Below are positions 33,802 through 48,659 of a stretch of 64,000 nt of DNA, one piece after another. The translations under genes were made by a program, and so were the position numbers. The notes under the pieces are model-generated. The model worked only from the letters and a program-made list of their open reading frames with translations. It did no database searches and was not told the DNA's origin. The first letter of the stretch is position 1. Every line of letters starts with the position of its first letter. The DNA comes from Lepas anatifera (Eukaryota > Arthropoda > Thecostraca > Lepadidae), in the NCBI GenBank assembly GCA_034440635.1, contig JAOTON010001911.1, positions 1,796,001-1,860,000 on the forward strand, read 5' to 3'.

Positions 33802-36294
33802 AGCACAACTGGCATAGACCAAAATCACTAGCGCACAGTTCGAATCTACGTCTCCCACAGATAGGCGTCAAGATCTCCTCAATAAGGCGGAGAGTGAGAT
33901 ATACCCTGGAAACCTCGCTCAGACCTGTCGCTGAGCCCTTTCCAGCATTTGCCCGAGGTCGGCCCAAGGGGGCAGTCGTCCCCCATGTAGCCGGAGTCCA
34001 ACCCGGCACAGGGGTTGCGGCTCTGAGCCTGCATTTCCAGCATACAGAGGTCATCGAAAAGCCGAATTTAACTACCATCTATGTTGGAGACAAAGTCGAA
34101 AGAGTCGATGAACGTACCCTTTGGCCCGTTTTACCAGACCTATTAGTTAGAAGCGTGCCGCGGTAGTCTCCTTAGCGTCGTGGTACCGCCACGTAAACTA
34201 TGGTATTGATATCGCACCACGATACCCTCCACTTCCCACTTGGTCAATAAATCGAGCTCTTTTGCTATGATCCGCTTTTTATGTCGCGGATGGCCACTGG
34301 TCAAACGCCGCGTGTGTTCGAGACATACAGTATTATTTCTCATCTTTGGGCATGCACCTCTCATCATGGTTCAGTACATTTAAATGGAGCATTAGCATGG
34401 AAATACGGCAAAGAATGCCATTAGGAAAGGCCAACGACCCAATTTCAGGAGAATCAAACTCATGTTGAGCATACATTAAGAAATATGAACGCACATAATG
34501 AATCTACATAAGCAATTACTTACCTTTTCAAATCAAAACGGGATGGTTCGAGAAATTCGAGCATGGGTGAATGTAAGCCTGATATCGAAACGAGCTGCAT
34601 CAGGCTCCAAAGAGTGCTTCAACATAACAGGGGTGCTGCTACTGTGCTGCCTTCCGTTGGCTGTGGGGCTACCTTCTGACTTGTCTTGGTGCTTTCTGTA
34701 TGTTTCTGTATGAAAATACAGTCTGTCCGTCCGTCTGACCTTCGATGTGTCGTTTCCGCAGGTGGCAGATGCTATCGGTGGAATGGACGGCACCGAATTT
34801 CAGGGAGTACCTATCGAGCGGTGATCGTGCGCCATGCGCTCGGACGCTTATCACTGAAGATGGCCTTGGAAATTTTTCCGATGCAAGCCCCGGTTTTTTG
34901 TTAGGGATTCTGATAAACATTTCTAGAGCATTGACAAATGTATCTTGAAAACATTAATAATTCTCGCCCACTGGGACTCCGCCCCGAATAAGCGTGTTAC
35001 AAAATGCCTGAAAGCAGGTGAAGTGGTCCGGGTTGGACTTTCCTCGACCTTGGTTCAATGATCACTACTATTTCGAAGACCAAATCGGCACAGACACATC
35101 CTACATCGTACAGAATGACTGCAACTTAGAGCGACCACGTCTGTAAACAACGAGAAGTCGCTCGAAATCTCGATAAAACTATCGACGTTTTTTAACAAAA
35201 ATCCATCCTGATCATTATACTCCCACGCATGCTAACACCCCGGATACAGGAACAGTTTCAGCACGCTCTATCCACCCACCGACCGCGGGTACGGACTTAT
35301 CCACTCATGTAGCCAGCAGTGTGCCTACGGGACTCTCGGTCACGAATTGGTACCTCTGTTCCCGCAGTCGATGGTTAACTACAGCGTACTGAAATTGCTG
35401 TGTCTGGGGCAAATGCATTTCAACTAGGCCGTTGTTTCATCTTCATTATTCCAAATGAAGATTAAGAAGACGGAGCCTTGAGGTCTCAGAAAGAGCGCTG
35501 AGTGTCACAAATCAGCCATTTCTAATGGCTGAGGGCTTTGGTAATGATGTCTTAGAGAAACATCCATGCTTCAACCAGCCGGACTTCGTGACTTCGGCCC
35601 AACCAACCACTGGCACCTCACTGAGCAAGGCGTAGATCTATACAACAAAGCTGGCAGCCCGCAAGGTAGTCATGTGGCAAGCCACGACCGTCAGGCCTAT
35701 CTACGCGGGAGCCTGGTTACTGGCCACTGCCGAAACGCTAGCACTATGGCTATTTCGTTTATTCGGCACAGAAACGGAAGGAAAACGTCACGCGTCACAC
35801 GGACAATGCACCATTGAAGCGCGTCTCAATAGTAGCGAAGGACATTACTAAAAGTCACAATTTGCAACAGATTCATTCAGCAGGCTTAAAGCGATGGCAG
35901 TGGCTTCAGGGGACTAGACTGGCATTATGCCAGGCACTAAATCTACTTCAAATCTACTTCACTAAATCTAATGTCTCTTGCACTAAATCTACTTCGCTTA
36001 TTTGACGACACGAGAACTATGACAATATGACAAGAAATAAGAGGCAGACGAATTTGCTAGGTCTAGTTTCCTATAATTCTCACATTTCGACTAGCGTTTC
36101 GTTGTCGTTCGTTCGGATCGGAACACGCATCCTTTCGTCCCACCCCTGACACCGGCAGCTAAAGCCGCCGGCACCAACCGAGGCTTGAGGCGAATAAACT
36201 CTGGCATTATCTCTCCCTCACAACACCGTTACCTCCTGTCAGAATCAGCCCGCCTCTCTCAGCCTCCCGCCGCGACGTTCTCCAGCCGCGGCGG
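33802..36294. other. Unclassified sequence
   Basis: No supported gene. An acceptor-like site (CGTTTCCGCAG at about 34761) opens 20 codons (VADAIGGMDGTEFQGV) before a stop. A donor-like AAAAG|GTAAGTAATT on the minus strand near 34514 lacks a convincing exon. A repeated CTAAATCTACTTC word lies near 35938-35998. Confidence 0.35.
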
Positions 36295-36464
36295 CTAGTA
36301 GCCGTTGAGTTTGACGCTGGACGGGTAGCGGCTTCGAATCACCCTGATCTTCTCCTTGTCGATCCGCAGCGACTCCCTCTTCACCGCCACGTCATTCTCC
36401 AGCACACAGCGCCGATTCAGCAGCGTCTGGCGGCACACCGGCTCAGAGGTACACTGACTGTCTC
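36295..36464 (-). CDS. Exon-like segment, possible last exon of a host gene
   Basis: On the minus strand an acceptor-like CTGCCTCTCAG is followed by an open frame with GC-rich third positions: DSQCTSEPVCRQTLLNRRCV, then a charged stretch with RIDKEKIRVIRSRYP, ending at TAG (36297-36295). The contrast with AT-rich surroundings, charged composition and clean stop argue for real coding sequence. The three cysteines could indicate a secreted or disulfide-containing domain, but I do not recognise the protein and no neighbouring exon could be linked to it. Confidence 0.5.
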
Positions 36465-36719
36465 CTGAGAGGCAGGTCCCGGGTTCAAGTCCAGATGGAA
36501 ACTCTGTATACAAAGTGCTTTTAAACCGATTAAGGGTGGGCGATGCCGCTTAGCCATTGAATTTCGTTGAGCCACAATGATTATTACTATAGGGCTGACT
36601 TGAAAGGGCGTGTAAAACGTGACTGAAAGGAGGGGGAGGAAAGAGTGGTTAACGGTGTTAGAAAAGAAAAAAACCGATAGCATCTGACACGAGGGGGGCC
36701 TAAAAAACCTGTCGAAAGA

Positions 36720-36721
<2 letters not shown>

Positions 36722-36789
<68 letters not shown>
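36722..36789. repeat. (GA)n microsatellite
   Basis: Uninterrupted GA repeat of about 68 bp. Confidence 0.96.
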
Positions 36790-36793
<4 letters not shown>

Positions 36794-36989
36794 GTAAATG
36801 TATTACACTACATGTAGTCTTAGCATGCTTGATGGTTGATAGCAGCTTAAAGATCATGTCTTTTTACTTTAAATGCTTAAAATAAATCCACCCTAAAGTG
36901 ATTCGATAAAACAACAAGCTTCCACTGAACTTAAACCAGTAAAAGTCCGTATTGGCGACAACGGAGCGAACGCTTTGTGTCAAGATGGC

Positions 36990-37115
36990 AAGAGGAGCTT
37001 GACTTAGAGGGATGCAGCACCTTCAAAATGGGATTTGAACCGAGGCAGCCATGTGATACAGGGTGCCGGGAAACCACAAACCACTCGGTCTGTATCTCGT
37101 TTGTTCTGATAATGT
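36990..37115 (-). mobile_element. Possible tRNA-derived SINE head
   Basis: The minus strand has an A-box-like ACCGAGTGGTTTGTGG and, about 45 bp on, a perfect B-box GGTTCAAATCC, resembling a Ser/Leu-type tRNA relic. It lacks the GGTGCGTCG 3' domain of the main SINE family. No TSD was found. Confidence 0.4.
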
Positions 37116-41237
<4,122 letters not shown>

Positions 41238-41880
41238 TTACTTCTCATACAGGGCCGTGACTGTGCTCGGTACAGAGGACGCTGTTGAGGACCGTCCTGT
41301 CCACCACAGAACGTTCTGTCCACCACAGAGCGTTCTGTTGGTTACGGGGTGTCCCGTCTTCCACAGAGCGGTTTTGTTGACCACAGAACGTTCTGATGAC
41401 CGCGGAGCGTCCTGCCCTCCACAGATCGTCCTGTCGGCCACAGAACGTTCTAATGATCACAGAGCATCCTGTCCGCCAGAGAGCGTCGTGTCCGCAACAG
41501 AGCGTCCTGTCAGCCACAGAGCGTCTCGTCCTCCACAGAGCGTCCTGTCCTCCACAGAGCGTCCTGTCCTCCACAGAGCGTCCTGTCGGCTCCACAGAGC
41601 GTCCTGTCCTCCACAGAGCGTCCTGTCCTCTAGAGAGCGTCCTGTCCTCCACAGAGCGTCTGCCGGCCACAGAGCATCCTGTCCTCCACAGAGCGTCTGC
41701 CGGCCACAGAGCGTCCTGTCCTCCACAGAGCGTCCTGTCCTCTAGAGAGCGTACTGTCCTCCACAGAGCGTCCTGTCCTCCACAGAGCGTCTGCCGGCCA
41801 CAGAGCGTCCTGTCCTCCACAGAGCGTCCTGTCCTCTAGAGAGCGTCCTGTCCTCCACAGAGCGTCGGCTGGACACAGAG
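41238..41880. repeat. 19-bp tandem satellite
   Basis: Units of CCACAGAGCGTCCTGTCCT repeat with an exact 19-bp period in the centre (for example 41533, 41552, 41571), degrading towards both ends, and with CTGCCGG and CTAGAGAGCG variants. Several frames stay open on both strands because the repeat has few stop-forming words; they are not genes. Confidence 0.92.
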
Positions 41881-42312
41881 CCGTGCAGCCGAGTTGTGCG
41901 AACCGCAAACCTGTGCTCGGAGTGGGTCTCCGGACCCTCAGGGGGAGAGGTGCTATCTGGGCCCCCAGGGCCATATCCCGGCAGCGTCGGATTTTCTTGT
42001 GCACTCATTGCCATGGCGACGCCTCGCTGCCCGTCATACATGATAATGAATAATCAATAGCTGTGTTAATTATATTTGATGCTTCCACACGCTGCATGGA
42101 CCCACATGTGCAGAGAGCGGGCATCTGTCTTGGCAGAAAGACGAAGGTTGACAGGATGTCAGGGGCGGATCCAGGGGCAGCCCATGGCCCCACAAAGCGA
42201 AGGGGTTGCCTCTTTGAAGGTGAACATTATCTCTGAAGAGAAGGGAAAACTGAAGGATGTATCTACTTCTAAAGCACGATTGTTTTATAAGTATTCTGAA
42301 TTCAAATGGTTA
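41881..42312. other. Spacer with hAT-like terminus fragment
   Basis: At about 42163, CAGGGGCGGATCCAGGGGCA resembles a hAT MITE left end, but the partner end is not found. Nothing else. Confidence 0.4.
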
Positions 42313-42415
42313 TGATAACATAATAATTGTTGTGGTTTAGCGACACACCAACGGCCATACGGCGTCGCCAACTCTCGCCCTGTTGGCAGAGATTTGGGGG
42401 ATCAGATCGACTTAT
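42313..42415 (-). mobile_element. 5'-truncated SINE
   Basis: The minus strand carries CCAACAGGGCGAGAGTTGGC, GACGCCGTATGGC and the tail GTTGGTGTGTCGCTAAACC, aligned with the last about 100 bp of the SINE at 50113-50289. The tRNA head is missing. Confidence 0.72.
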
Positions 42416-42678
42416 TCAGAGGCTCCGCCGGGACCGGTGGCTGATTAGACAGACGCACTGTTTTGTTCCAATGTTTTGTCATGCGCGCTTGGTACGTTTC
42501 AGGCGTGCTCTCGCTCTTGAAGAGATCGTTATAGCTGATGTGAAAACGTTGATTCATTGTATCGGTTGAATCCCGCCACCCGCTCCCTCGCCGTTTTTCA
42601 GAGTCCGAAGCTGCCCAGGTTTACCTCCCCTAAACACGGCCGCCTGATTTGGGGGTGGATCCGCCTCCGCAGGATGTT

Positions 42679-42703
42679 GAGAGAGAGAGAGAGAGGGGGA
42701 GAG

Positions 42704-42753
<50 letters not shown>
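42679..42753. repeat. (GA)n microsatellite
   Basis: GA repeat with a few GGGG interruptions near its left end, starting one base beyond the splice-donor-like GTATCT of the adjacent minus-strand exon; on that strand it would be an intronic polypyrimidine run. Confidence 0.95.
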
Positions 42754-42755
<2 letters not shown>

Positions 42756-42756
42756 C

Positions 42757-42838
42757 CTGCAGGTGGCGTTGGGCGTCAGCCAGGCGCTGTCGCAGCAGTG
42801 CCAGCTGTTTGGGAATCTCCAGCAGCTCCACGGCCAGA
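42757..42838 (-). CDS. Internal exon of an unidentified host gene (coiled-coil type)
   Basis: The minus strand has an acceptor TCTCCCCGCAG, an 82-bp open segment with strongly GC-rich third positions (LAVELLEIPKQLALLRQRLA, then DAQRHLQ), and a donor CAG|GTATCT. Leucines are spaced in a heptad-like way, so an alpha-helical coiled coil is likely. Entry phase leaves one base of a split codon; the exit is between codons. It is the best host-exon candidate in the window, but neighbouring exons were not identified, so the protein is unknown. Confidence 0.6.
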
Positions 42839-44445
42839 CTGCGGGGAGAGAGGGGAGTCCGCGGTCAGATACGCGCCAGGCCCCGGGGCAGTGACTGATG
42901 GACCTGCATCAACAGTGGTCGGCATTATCGGGAATGCCGCAGCTCGGCTGAGAAATGTTCCCTGCGACCCAGACACGGCGATACGTCGGCTCGGGTCGGA
43001 AACCGGCCTTTCCTATTTACATTGGTTTGCTGCATCGGCGTCGGGCACTCCCCACCTACATACGTCGTTGTCATGCAATAACACTGTTTTTTTTCGTTTT
43101 TTTCCACTGGGCATCACACCCAGAGGGCGGTATATTTGCCATTCACATGTCATTGTTTCATCTTGAATATTTTCCACTGGTACCTCAACATCTCATCGTC
43201 CCACCATAACAGCATTAGCCCGCTCTCTGCTGCTGAGACTAGCATCCAGCAGGACAGCAGCGGAAACGGGCACAGCACAGCTCATCATATTCAATGACAA
43301 ATACACATTCGGCTACATGCATCACGGAGCTCGAATTATGAAAAAGAGGGTGTGTAGGACGAATAAGTAGTAGCAGATAGCAAAGTAAAGGTAAACGAAG
43401 CCCCCACGAAGGAGAAGCTCTATGATAAGACCCACGGGAGGCCAGTCTTTCCATCCATTTGCGAGAGACGCCGTGAATGCAGTCACAGGCGCGAAACAGA
43501 GGGTGGGGGGAGGGGTAGCAAGGACATGACCTCCATTTAATGGACCAGAGGGAACGTCTCCCCCCCCCATTGACATTTTCTCCGGCGCGCCACTGTAGAC
43601 CAACGGAAATGTTCCTGTGGACTGTTTTCGCGTTTCAATCCCTCTCCCCCTAGGTAGTCGCTAGGTAAGAGTCCATCCCGCCTGTAAATGTGCCAGTAAA
43701 AACGTCAGTATATGTGGGGAAGTGAGAGATGTTTCCAGCAAATCCTTTATGTATGCGTGTAGGGTTGGAATTGAGGAAACGATCGTCTGACGCCACAAAG
43801 ACTGCAAAGGTTAAAGGGAGATACGCGAAAATTATTATTGTGGTTTCTTGCTATTTGAAAAAATCCTGATTACGAAACTGTCAATCATTTTTGTATCTTC
43901 GGCAAAATTTTGGGAGGCTACTCACTTATTATCGAAATAGGGTAACAGCTCCGATAAAATGCTGTAACCTTTCAGTCATCACTTACTTTTCGAAATTTAT
44001 TTAAAGTTGAAAAGCAATGTTTTTTTGTAATAAAAATGTCTGTTCTCCTGTACTTGTATTTGAATGAAGTTCACAAAGCCTTTAAAAAATACAAAATGAA
44101 TTAGTTTGCCCTCGAAACAGAGAAAAACATAATTACTCAAATCTTCAGCCTTTTTGTACCTCAGGTCTTGAGTCGTTTTCTGCTTCAGCCCCAGGATGAC
44201 AAATATTTTGCGTCAGAAAGGTCACGTGACCCCCTATGAGGTCGCTGTACGTTCTGATTGGTCAATTGTGATTTCTTAAGTCTTATATTTTTGTTTTAAT
44301 ATTATTTTTGGCTGTAACTTTTTAAAATAACTTTATATTTAATAGTTTTAAGCTTTCAAGTCACTTCTTAGGAAAAATGGGACTGTTTTTTTTAGAAAAT
44401 TTGATAGCCTTAGCCTTAGGTGTACGTCATTTACATCGATAAGAG
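42839..44445. other. Unclassified sequence
   Basis: Possible intron of the gene represented at 42757-42838. No exon-like stretch or repeat boundary was found; AT-rich from 43800. Confidence 0.4.
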
Positions 44446-44479
44446 GTGTACCGCAGGGGCGCAAGTTTCCATATATTTG

Positions 44480-47400
44480 GGGGCTCGAGCCCCCCAATTC
44501 TCGGAGAAGCCCCCAATGACCCGACGAGCCCCCCAATCCCAAGTTGCGGGCCCCTGCGGACAGAGCCGGGCCCCTGCCACGATTCCGGGCCCCAGTGGTC
44601 TACTTGGGCTAGCTTTGGCTGAGGCCAGGCTCCCTCCCATGCTTGCGGGTGCCCTGTGGGCCACCCTTAACCTCGGTGTCAGTAACCGGCCCCTAACGAT
44701 ATTTTTCAGGCCCACTTTGACTGCAGCCGGGTCCCTAATTCCGGCAGTCTCGGGTCTCCTGTCATCCAACCGGGCCCTCTGTGATCCACCCTGGCCCCCT
44801 GTGGACTGCAACCGGGCCCCCTGTAATCCACCCGGGCCCCCTGTGATCTATCCGGCCCTCTGTGACTGCAACCGAGCCCCTCTTTGATCCACCCGCACCC
44901 TGTGACTGCAACCGGGCCCCTGTGATCCACCCGGGCCCCTGTGACTGCAACCGGGCCCCCTGTCATCCACCCGGGCTCCCTGTGACTGCAACCGGGCCAT
45001 CTGTGATCCACCCGGCCCACCTGTGACTGCAACCGGGCCCCCTGTGATACACCCGGGCCCCCTGTGATTACAACCGGACCCCCTGTGATTACAACCGGAC
45101 CCCTATCATCCACCCGGACCCCCTGTGACTGGGATCGGGCCATCTGTGATCAACCCGGGCCCCCTTTAATTACAATCGGGTACCCTATGATTCACCTGGG
45201 CCCCCTGTGACTGCAACCGGGCCATTTATGATCCCCCGGGCCCCCTGTGACTGAAACCGGGCCCTCTGTCATCCACCCGGGCCCCCTGTGACTTGAAATG
45301 GGCTATCTGTGATCCACCTGGGGCCCCTGTGACTGCAACCGGGCCCCCTATGATCCATCAAGGCCCCCTGTGACTGCAACCGGGCCCCATGTGATCCACC
45401 CGGGCCCCTTGTAATTACAACCGGGCCCCCTATGATCCAACCGGGCCCCCTGTGACTGCAACCGGGCCCCCTGTGATACACCCGGGCCCCCTGTGACTGC
45501 AACTGGGCCATCTGTGATCCACCCGGGGCCCCTGTGACTGCAACCAAGCACTCTGTGACTGCAACCGGACCCCCTTTGATCCACCCGGCCCCCTGTGACT
45601 GCAATCGGGCCCCCTGTAATCCACCTGGGGCCCCCCTGTGATCCACCCGGGGCCCCTGTGACTGCAACCAGGCACTCTGTGACTGCAGCCGGGCCCTCTT
45701 TGATCCACCCGGGCCCCCTGTGACTGCAATCGGGCCCCCTGTAATCCACCTGGGGCCCCCTGTGATCCACCCGGGGCCCCATGTGATCCATCCTGGGCCG
45801 CTGTGATCCACACGGGCCCTCTTTGACTGCAACCAGGCCCCTGAGATCCACCCGGGCCCCTGTGACTGCAAACGGATTCCCTGTGGTTCAACCGGGCCAC
45901 CTGTGACTGAAACCGGGCCCCCTGTCATCCACCCGCAACCGGGCCCCCTGTGACTGCAACTGGGCCATCTGTGATCCACCCGGGGCCCCTGTGACTGCAA
46001 CCGGGCCCCCTATGATTCACTCAGGCCCCCTGTGACTGCGATCGGGCCCCCTGTGATCCACCCGGGCCCCCTGTGACTGCAACCGGACCCCCCTGTGATT
46101 ACAACCAGGCTAGTTAAGATCCACCCGGGCCATCTGTGATCCACCCGGGTCCCCTGTGACTGCAACCGGGCCCTCTGTGAGCAGTCTGGCCCCCTGTGAC
46201 TGCAACCGGGCCCCCTGTGACTGCAATCGGGCCCTCTGTGATACACCCGGGCCCCCTGGGACTGCAACCGGGCCATCTGTGATCCACTCGGGGCCCCTGT
46301 GACTGCAGCCATGCACTATGTGACTGCAACCGGGCCCCTGTGACTGCAACCGGGCCCCCTTTGATCCACCCGGGCCCCCTGTGACTGCAATCGGGCCCCC
46401 TGTAATCCCCTGGGGCCCCTGTGATCCACCCGGGGCCCCATGTGATCCATCCTGGGCCCCTTGTGATCCACACGGGCCCTCTTTGACTGCAACCGGGCCC
46501 CCGAGATCCACCCGGGCCTCCTGTGACTGCAAACGGATTCCCTGTGGTCCAACCGGGCCACCTGTGACTGCAATCGGGCCCCTGGAATCCACCCGGCCCC
46601 CTGTTATCCACCCGGGCCCCTGTGACTGCAAACCGGGCCCCCTGTGACTGCAAGCGTGCCATCTATGATCCACCCGGGCCCCTGTGACTGAAACCGGGCC
46701 CCCTGTAATCCACTCGGGCCCCCTGTGACTGCAACCGGGCCCCATGTGATCCACCCGGGCCCCTGTAATTACAACCGGGTCCCCTATGATCCACCCGACC
46801 CCCTGTTATCCACCCGGGCCCCTGTGACTGCAACCGGGCCTCTGTGATCCGCCCGAGCCCCTGTCACCGCAACCGGGCGCCTGTGATCCACCCGGGCCCC
46901 CTGTGACTGCAACCGGGACCTGTGACTGCAAACGGGCTCCCTGTGGTCCAGGAGGCGCGGGTCCTCTAATGTCACGGACGGGCCCTTGCCATGAGTGCGG
47001 GGCCCCGTGGTCTATCTGGGCTTGCTGTGGCTGCGGTTGGGCTCCCTGGCATGCTTGCTTTGGGGCGGTCCCCTTTAGGGCCACCCATAATCGCTGTGTC
47101 CGCAAACGGGCCCCTAACGATAGTCTCAGACCCATTTTGACTGCATCCGGGGCCCTATTTCTGGCAGTCTCGGGACGCTTTTGGCTCCTCTGTGACTGCA
47201 ACCGGGCTCCTTGTATTCTGCCTTGGCCACTTTTAGTCTGCCCGGGGCCTTTGTAGGTGGTCTGGGCTTTTTGTAGTGTGCCTGGGTCCTGTGTGGTCCG
47301 CCCGGGCCCCTGTGGTCTGCCTGCGCCCCTTGTGGGCGGTCTGGGCTCCTTTTAGTCTGCCCGGTCCTTCTGTGGTCTGCTCGGACCCCTGTGGTCTACC

Positions 47401-47490
47401 CAGCCCCCTGCGGTCTACCCGGCCCCTTGAAATTTGCCCGGGCTCCTATGGTTTGTCCGTGTCCCTGTGGTCTGCAAGGAACCACAGCAC
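44480..47490. repeat. CCGGGCCCCCTGT array (about 21-bp unit)
   Basis: Units alternate GACTGCAACCGGGCCCCCTGT and GATCCACCCGGGCCCCCTGT with many variants, giving a 40-42-bp dimer in places. Towards the right the unit changes to TCTGCCCGGGCCCCTGTGG. Long frames on both strands (QSQGARVDHRGP-like) follow from the repeat and are not genes. Confidence 0.93.
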
Positions 47491-47657
47491 TAGCGGATCC
47501 AGGGGGGTAATGGTAAAATCGGGGGATTTGATGCCCTCCCCAAATCCCCCGATTTTACTGATTTTTACGGATTTTCTTCAAACAAAAACCTTATTTTTTT
47601 CACGATTTGGGGCCCCGTTGCCCCCTCCCCCACCATCGGCCTGAATCCGCCCCTGAT
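47490..47657. mobile_element. Possible nested hAT MITE
   Basis: The left CACTAGCGGATCCAGGGGGG and the complement of the right CCTGAATCCGCCCCTG (CAGGGGCGGATTCAGG) are partial inverted repeats. No matching TSD was seen. Confidence 0.45.
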
Positions 47658-47968
47658 TCCACTCCTCCCACTTCGCTGTATTCGGGAACCCGTGCAATAA
47701 TTTCAGGCTCCCTCTGGGCTACCCAGGCCTCCTCTGGCTCTAGCCGGGCTCCTTGCCTTGCTTATGACCCCCGTAGTTCACCACCCCCGCCCCCCACCGT
47801 ACGCAGCCGGGCCCCTTCCGATAAGTACTGGTTTAATAAATTGACATGTTTGTTATTTTGGCATCTCTCCGCCGGCACTACTTTTTTTCATTGATATATT
47901 TCTAGGCATTTTTGTCAGAAATGTGCATAAAGTTTTCCATTTTTGTTTGTTCTAGTGGAATTTTAAAT

Positions 47969-48001
47969 ACAGACAAATTTAAGTCTCTTAAATTTGTCTG
48001 T
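47969..48001. repeat. Perfect hairpin, 15-bp arms
   Basis: ACAGACAAATTTAAG, loop TCT, CTTAAATTTGTCTGT. Confidence 0.93.
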
Positions 48002-48659
48002 CAAAAAGTGTATCATATCTTGTCGTCAAATCTGGGTCAAATAATGTGCGTCCGCCGGCGAATGGTAGCCTCATAATTTCCCGGACTTGTCAGCGTAGCG
48101 CGAAGGAAGCTAAGGCATGCTCCTGGCTCTCTTGTCGCATTCGCCGAGGCGAATGATTTGCACAAAGTTTGCCTTGAACAGTAAAATTGGCATGGTTATG
48201 ATTCAATCGGCTTGTGTCTACTCTGGAAAAGTTTCGTTAGGCTCTGATTTGGATTTTACGTTTGGGCTTTTCGTGTCAATCCAAATCGTGCTCCGATGCG
48301 CAGTGTTGAATGGCAAGTGAAGTGATTGTTTGCTATTAGCTCCTGTCGGGCTAAATCACTAATGAGTGATGATCCCCTGTCCGGCTCCCCTGATGGCTAA
48401 ATACCAAGACCTGGAGAATATTTTGCCCCTATGGCCGCCAGTGATGTATCTAGAATTTGGGTAAGGGAAGGGGGAAGGGCAAAGCCTCAGGGGACAGGGT
48501 GACACGTAGCCACCCGAAGGGCGCACTTTTCACCCAAAGGGCGACCAATCGTCGCATCCCGGGGAGGGGAGGGTTTGGGGGCGGCATTTTGTCCTCAGAG
48601 GCTCTTGGGTTTAAGGGGTGGCTGCCCCATTCGCCCCCCCTGGTGGCCACCCCATTCGC
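48002..48659. other. Non-array part of the hAT-type element
   Basis: No gene. CAGTGATGTATCTAGAATTT at about 48435 resembles another MITE terminus; its partner was not found. Confidence 0.4.

Noticed and set aside
36431..36495. tRNA-like A-box and B-box (GGTTCAAGTCC) suggesting a SINE head
   Set aside because: Overlaps the exon-like segment and its acceptor; no 3' SINE domain or TSD, so the match is more likely chance.
41245..42041. Long open frames on both strands (VEDRTLCGGQDALW-like)
   Set aside because: Direct product of the 19-bp satellite; frames are open on both strands at once.
44431..46754. Frames up to 243 residues in the CCGGGCCCC array
   Set aside because: Repeat translation (QSQGARVDHRGP-like) with no conserved start, and equivalent frames on the other strand.
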